Positions 6,376 to 7,065 of a DNA stretch of 7,065 bases are shown piece by piece. This stretch comes from Anaerolineaceae bacterium (GTDB lineage Bacteria; Chloroflexota; Anaerolineae; Anaerolineales; Anaerolineaceae). Positions within the stretch are counted from its first letter, which is position 1; every line of letters starts with the position of its first letter. The translations under genes were made by a program, and so were the position numbers. The notes beneath the pieces were generated by a model. That model was not told the origin of the DNA. It was given only the letters and a program-made list of their open reading frames with translations, and searched no databases. The stretch covers positions 1-7,065 of the forward strand of contig DAIEPS010000091.1 in NCBI GenBank assembly GCA_027348305.1, in the 5' to 3' direction.

Positions 6376-6428
6376 TGATTATGACGAGTTTGAGAGCTAT
6401 TTGGGATTGAGCGTGGACAATCTATAAA

Positions 6429-6535
6429 AATGGTGGGTTCTGCACCTCACGCTCACCATTCACTTCGCTCGGGTGCGCCAAGATCGCTTCGCTCTCCCTC
6501 AAAGAACGAGGGTCATGAGGGGCGCAAAGGACGCC
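6429..6535. repeat. Cluster of inverted repeats and a CTTCGCTC direct repeat
   Basis: AATGGTG (6429-6435) pairs with CACCATT (6454-6460) and can extend inward through wobble pairs. CTTCGCTC occurs at 6463-6470 and 6487-6494. CCCTC/GAGGG (6496-6512) and GGCG/CGCC (6521-6535) form small hairpins with 7-nt loops. The tract is GC-rich against AT-rich flanks. Read on the minus strand the direct repeat is GAGCGAAG, a motif common in dispersed palindromic repeats of many bacterial genomes. This is probably a mosaic of such elements, not a gene. Confidence 0.45.
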
Positions 6536-6605
6536 AGAACGAAACCATCAAATTACTAGATAATGCATTATTCATAAAAGGTTTGTTGAATTGATACAAA
6601 ACCAT

Positions 6606-6643
6606 GGTGGGGATTCCTCCTTCGGAGGACTTTGTGCTTCACC
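6606..6643. repeat. Hairpin element with TCCTCC-TTC-GGAGGA core
   Basis: TCCTCC (6615-6620) and GGAGGA (6624-6629) pair around a TTC loop. An outer GGTG (6606-6609) and CACC (6640-6643) could add a second stem. An 8-bp palindrome, ACCATGGT, overlaps the left side at 6601-6608. No T run follows on either strand, so it is not a convincing terminator. It looks like a REP-type palindromic unit, but only one copy is in the window. Confidence 0.45.
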
Positions 6644-6732
6644 CTGACAGGAGTAATTTACATGATGGACGTGAACCTCTGTTTATATTTTCTATTTACT
6701 TAGTTATTTATGCAGGGTTCGCAATGACGGTT

Positions 6733-7065
6733 TTACTTTTTGCTCTTTTTCAACGCAGAATTAACCATCATATCCATGATTGGATAAAGCAGGCGGCCAA
6801 CAAAGTGGTGCAGGAAGTACATCATTTTGCCTTCGCTACCGGGCAGTACGATATATTGCTTTCTGGCGACGGCTTTGAGGGTTTCAATGGCGACAAAATT
6901 GGGTTCCATGAGTTTGGCTGAACCGGCAATCTCTTTGGTAACGGCAGGCTTGAACTGGCTCTCGTAGGTGAGTTGGGGGGTATCCGTATCGGGGGGGAAG
7001 ACGACAGAAACCTGGATGCCATCGGGTTTGAGTTCGGAGCGCAAGGCGTCTGACAAGCCGCTGAC
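6733..7065 (-). CDS. Short-chain dehydrogenase/reductase, 3-ketodihydrosphingosine reductase-like, C-terminal part
   Basis: The minus-strand frame is open to the right edge and ends with TAA at 6733-6735, giving 110 visible residues. The TTG at 7056 is not a start; the frame continues upstream through VSG and off the window. GLSDALRSEL is the helix after the SDR catalytic Tyr-Lys pair, which itself lies outside the window. FPPDTDTPQL (about 6970-6999) matches the YPPDTDTP signature of 3-ketodihydrosphingosine reductases, and IAGSAKLMEP further on also fits. That family reduces 3-ketosphinganine to sphinganine with NADPH in sphingolipid synthesis. The C-terminus has a hydrophobic segment (FLHHFVGRLLYPIMDMMV) before a lysine-rich tail, suggesting membrane association. 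It converges with vapB. A generic SDR with another substrate remains possible because the N-terminal NADP-binding motif is not visible. Confidence 0.82.
   Translation of the reverse strand, partial: VSGLSDALRSELKPDGIQVSVVFPPDTDTPQLTYESQFKPAVTKEIAGSAKLMEPNFVAIETLKAVARKQYIVLPGSEGKMMYFLHHFVGRLLYPIMDMMVNSALKKSKK

Larger units (their letters stand above)
6344..6732. other. Gene-poor, palindrome-rich intergenic region
   Basis: These 389 bp lie between convergent vapB and the SDR gene and hold no convincing gene. The only frame extending in from vapB (ATG at 6306, stop at 6408-6410, 34 codons) has no recognisable family and no PIN-domain acidic residues. What can be seen: a 12-bp perfect palindrome (6364-6375), an AATGGTG/CACCATT inverted repeat (6429-6460), two CTTCGCTC copies 24 bp apart (6463-6470 and 6487-6494), small GC-rich hairpins (6496-6512 and 6521-6535), a larger hairpin (6601-6643) and a TCGCAATGAC motif (6719-6728). 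The composition shifts from AT-rich (to about 6430) to GC-rich (6440-6540) and back, as in a patchwork of repeat fragments. Confidence 0.6.

Noticed and set aside
6376..6426. A short frame ending DYDEFESYLGLSVDNL then stop, as the tail of a lost gene.
   Set aside because: It is bounded upstream by a stop at about 6350, is about 20 codons long and matches no family I recognise. A remnant is possible but not supportable.
6496..6512. CCCTC/GAGGG hairpin as an intrinsic terminator for vapB.
   Set aside because: The stem is 5 bp, no T run follows, and it lies more than 150 bp after the vapB stop.
6604..6921. A 105-residue plus-strand open frame near the right end.
   Set aside because: It runs antisense through the well-supported SDR coding sequence and its first part is translated hairpin. 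There is no recognisable domain.
6975..6997. Runs of six and seven G (6975-6980, 6991-6997) as a phase-variation switch in the SDR gene.
   Set aside because: The runs encode the conserved PPDTDTP motif through proline codons, the frame is intact, and tracts of this length are short for slipped-strand switching.

Overview
The window looks like a piece of a bacterial chromosome carrying ordinary central-metabolism genes, with a repeat-rich, gene-poor patch near its right end. The proteins (a 2-oxoacid:ferredoxin oxidoreductase beta subunit, an argF-rocD pair, a short pyruvate kinase, a two-domain sulfurtransferase, a metallo-beta-lactamase-fold hydrolase, a VapB-type antitoxin and a 3-ketodihydrosphingosine-reductase-like SDR) fit an anaerobic, fermentative bacterium. 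My best guess is Chloroflexota, class Anaerolineae. That is an impression from protein style and gene mix, not the result of a search, and no rRNA or marker gene here settles it.

Layout from left to right. Positions 2-436 are the 3' end of a KorB-like gene. Positions 437-636 are an intergenic region with a degenerate 7-bp tandem repeat (eleven in-phase units, 441-517), a short inverted block of the same repeat (555-575) and an extended -10 promoter for argF. Positions 637-2767 hold argF and rocD, separated by 4 bp. Two hairpins follow (2779-2813 and 2851-2898), then a likely promoter and pyk (2973-4421). Next come a 3-mercaptopyruvate-type sulfurtransferase (4475-5317) and an MBL-fold hydrolase (5344-6078), probably co-transcribed. 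A VapB-like antitoxin gene (6134-6343) follows with no recognisable toxin after it. Positions 6344-6732 hold no convincing gene but several palindromes and repeat-like fragments. From 6733 to the right edge, on the minus strand, lies the C-terminal part of the SDR gene.

How the genes work together. ArgF and RocD share ornithine. RocD links it to glutamate-5-semialdehyde, and ArgF links it to citrulline and carbamoyl phosphate. The pair could serve arginine/ornithine catabolism or an alternative ornithine supply, and the window does not decide which. Pyruvate kinase makes pyruvate, and the KorB-like enzyme handles 2-oxoacids with ferredoxin. The sulfurtransferase may act in mercaptopyruvate or persulfide sulfur metabolism, and the adjacent MBL hydrolase may be functionally linked to it.

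I see no clear undescribed multi-gene system. The most distinctive non-coding structures are the heptad repeat upstream of argF and the palindrome-rich tract downstream of the orphan vapB.
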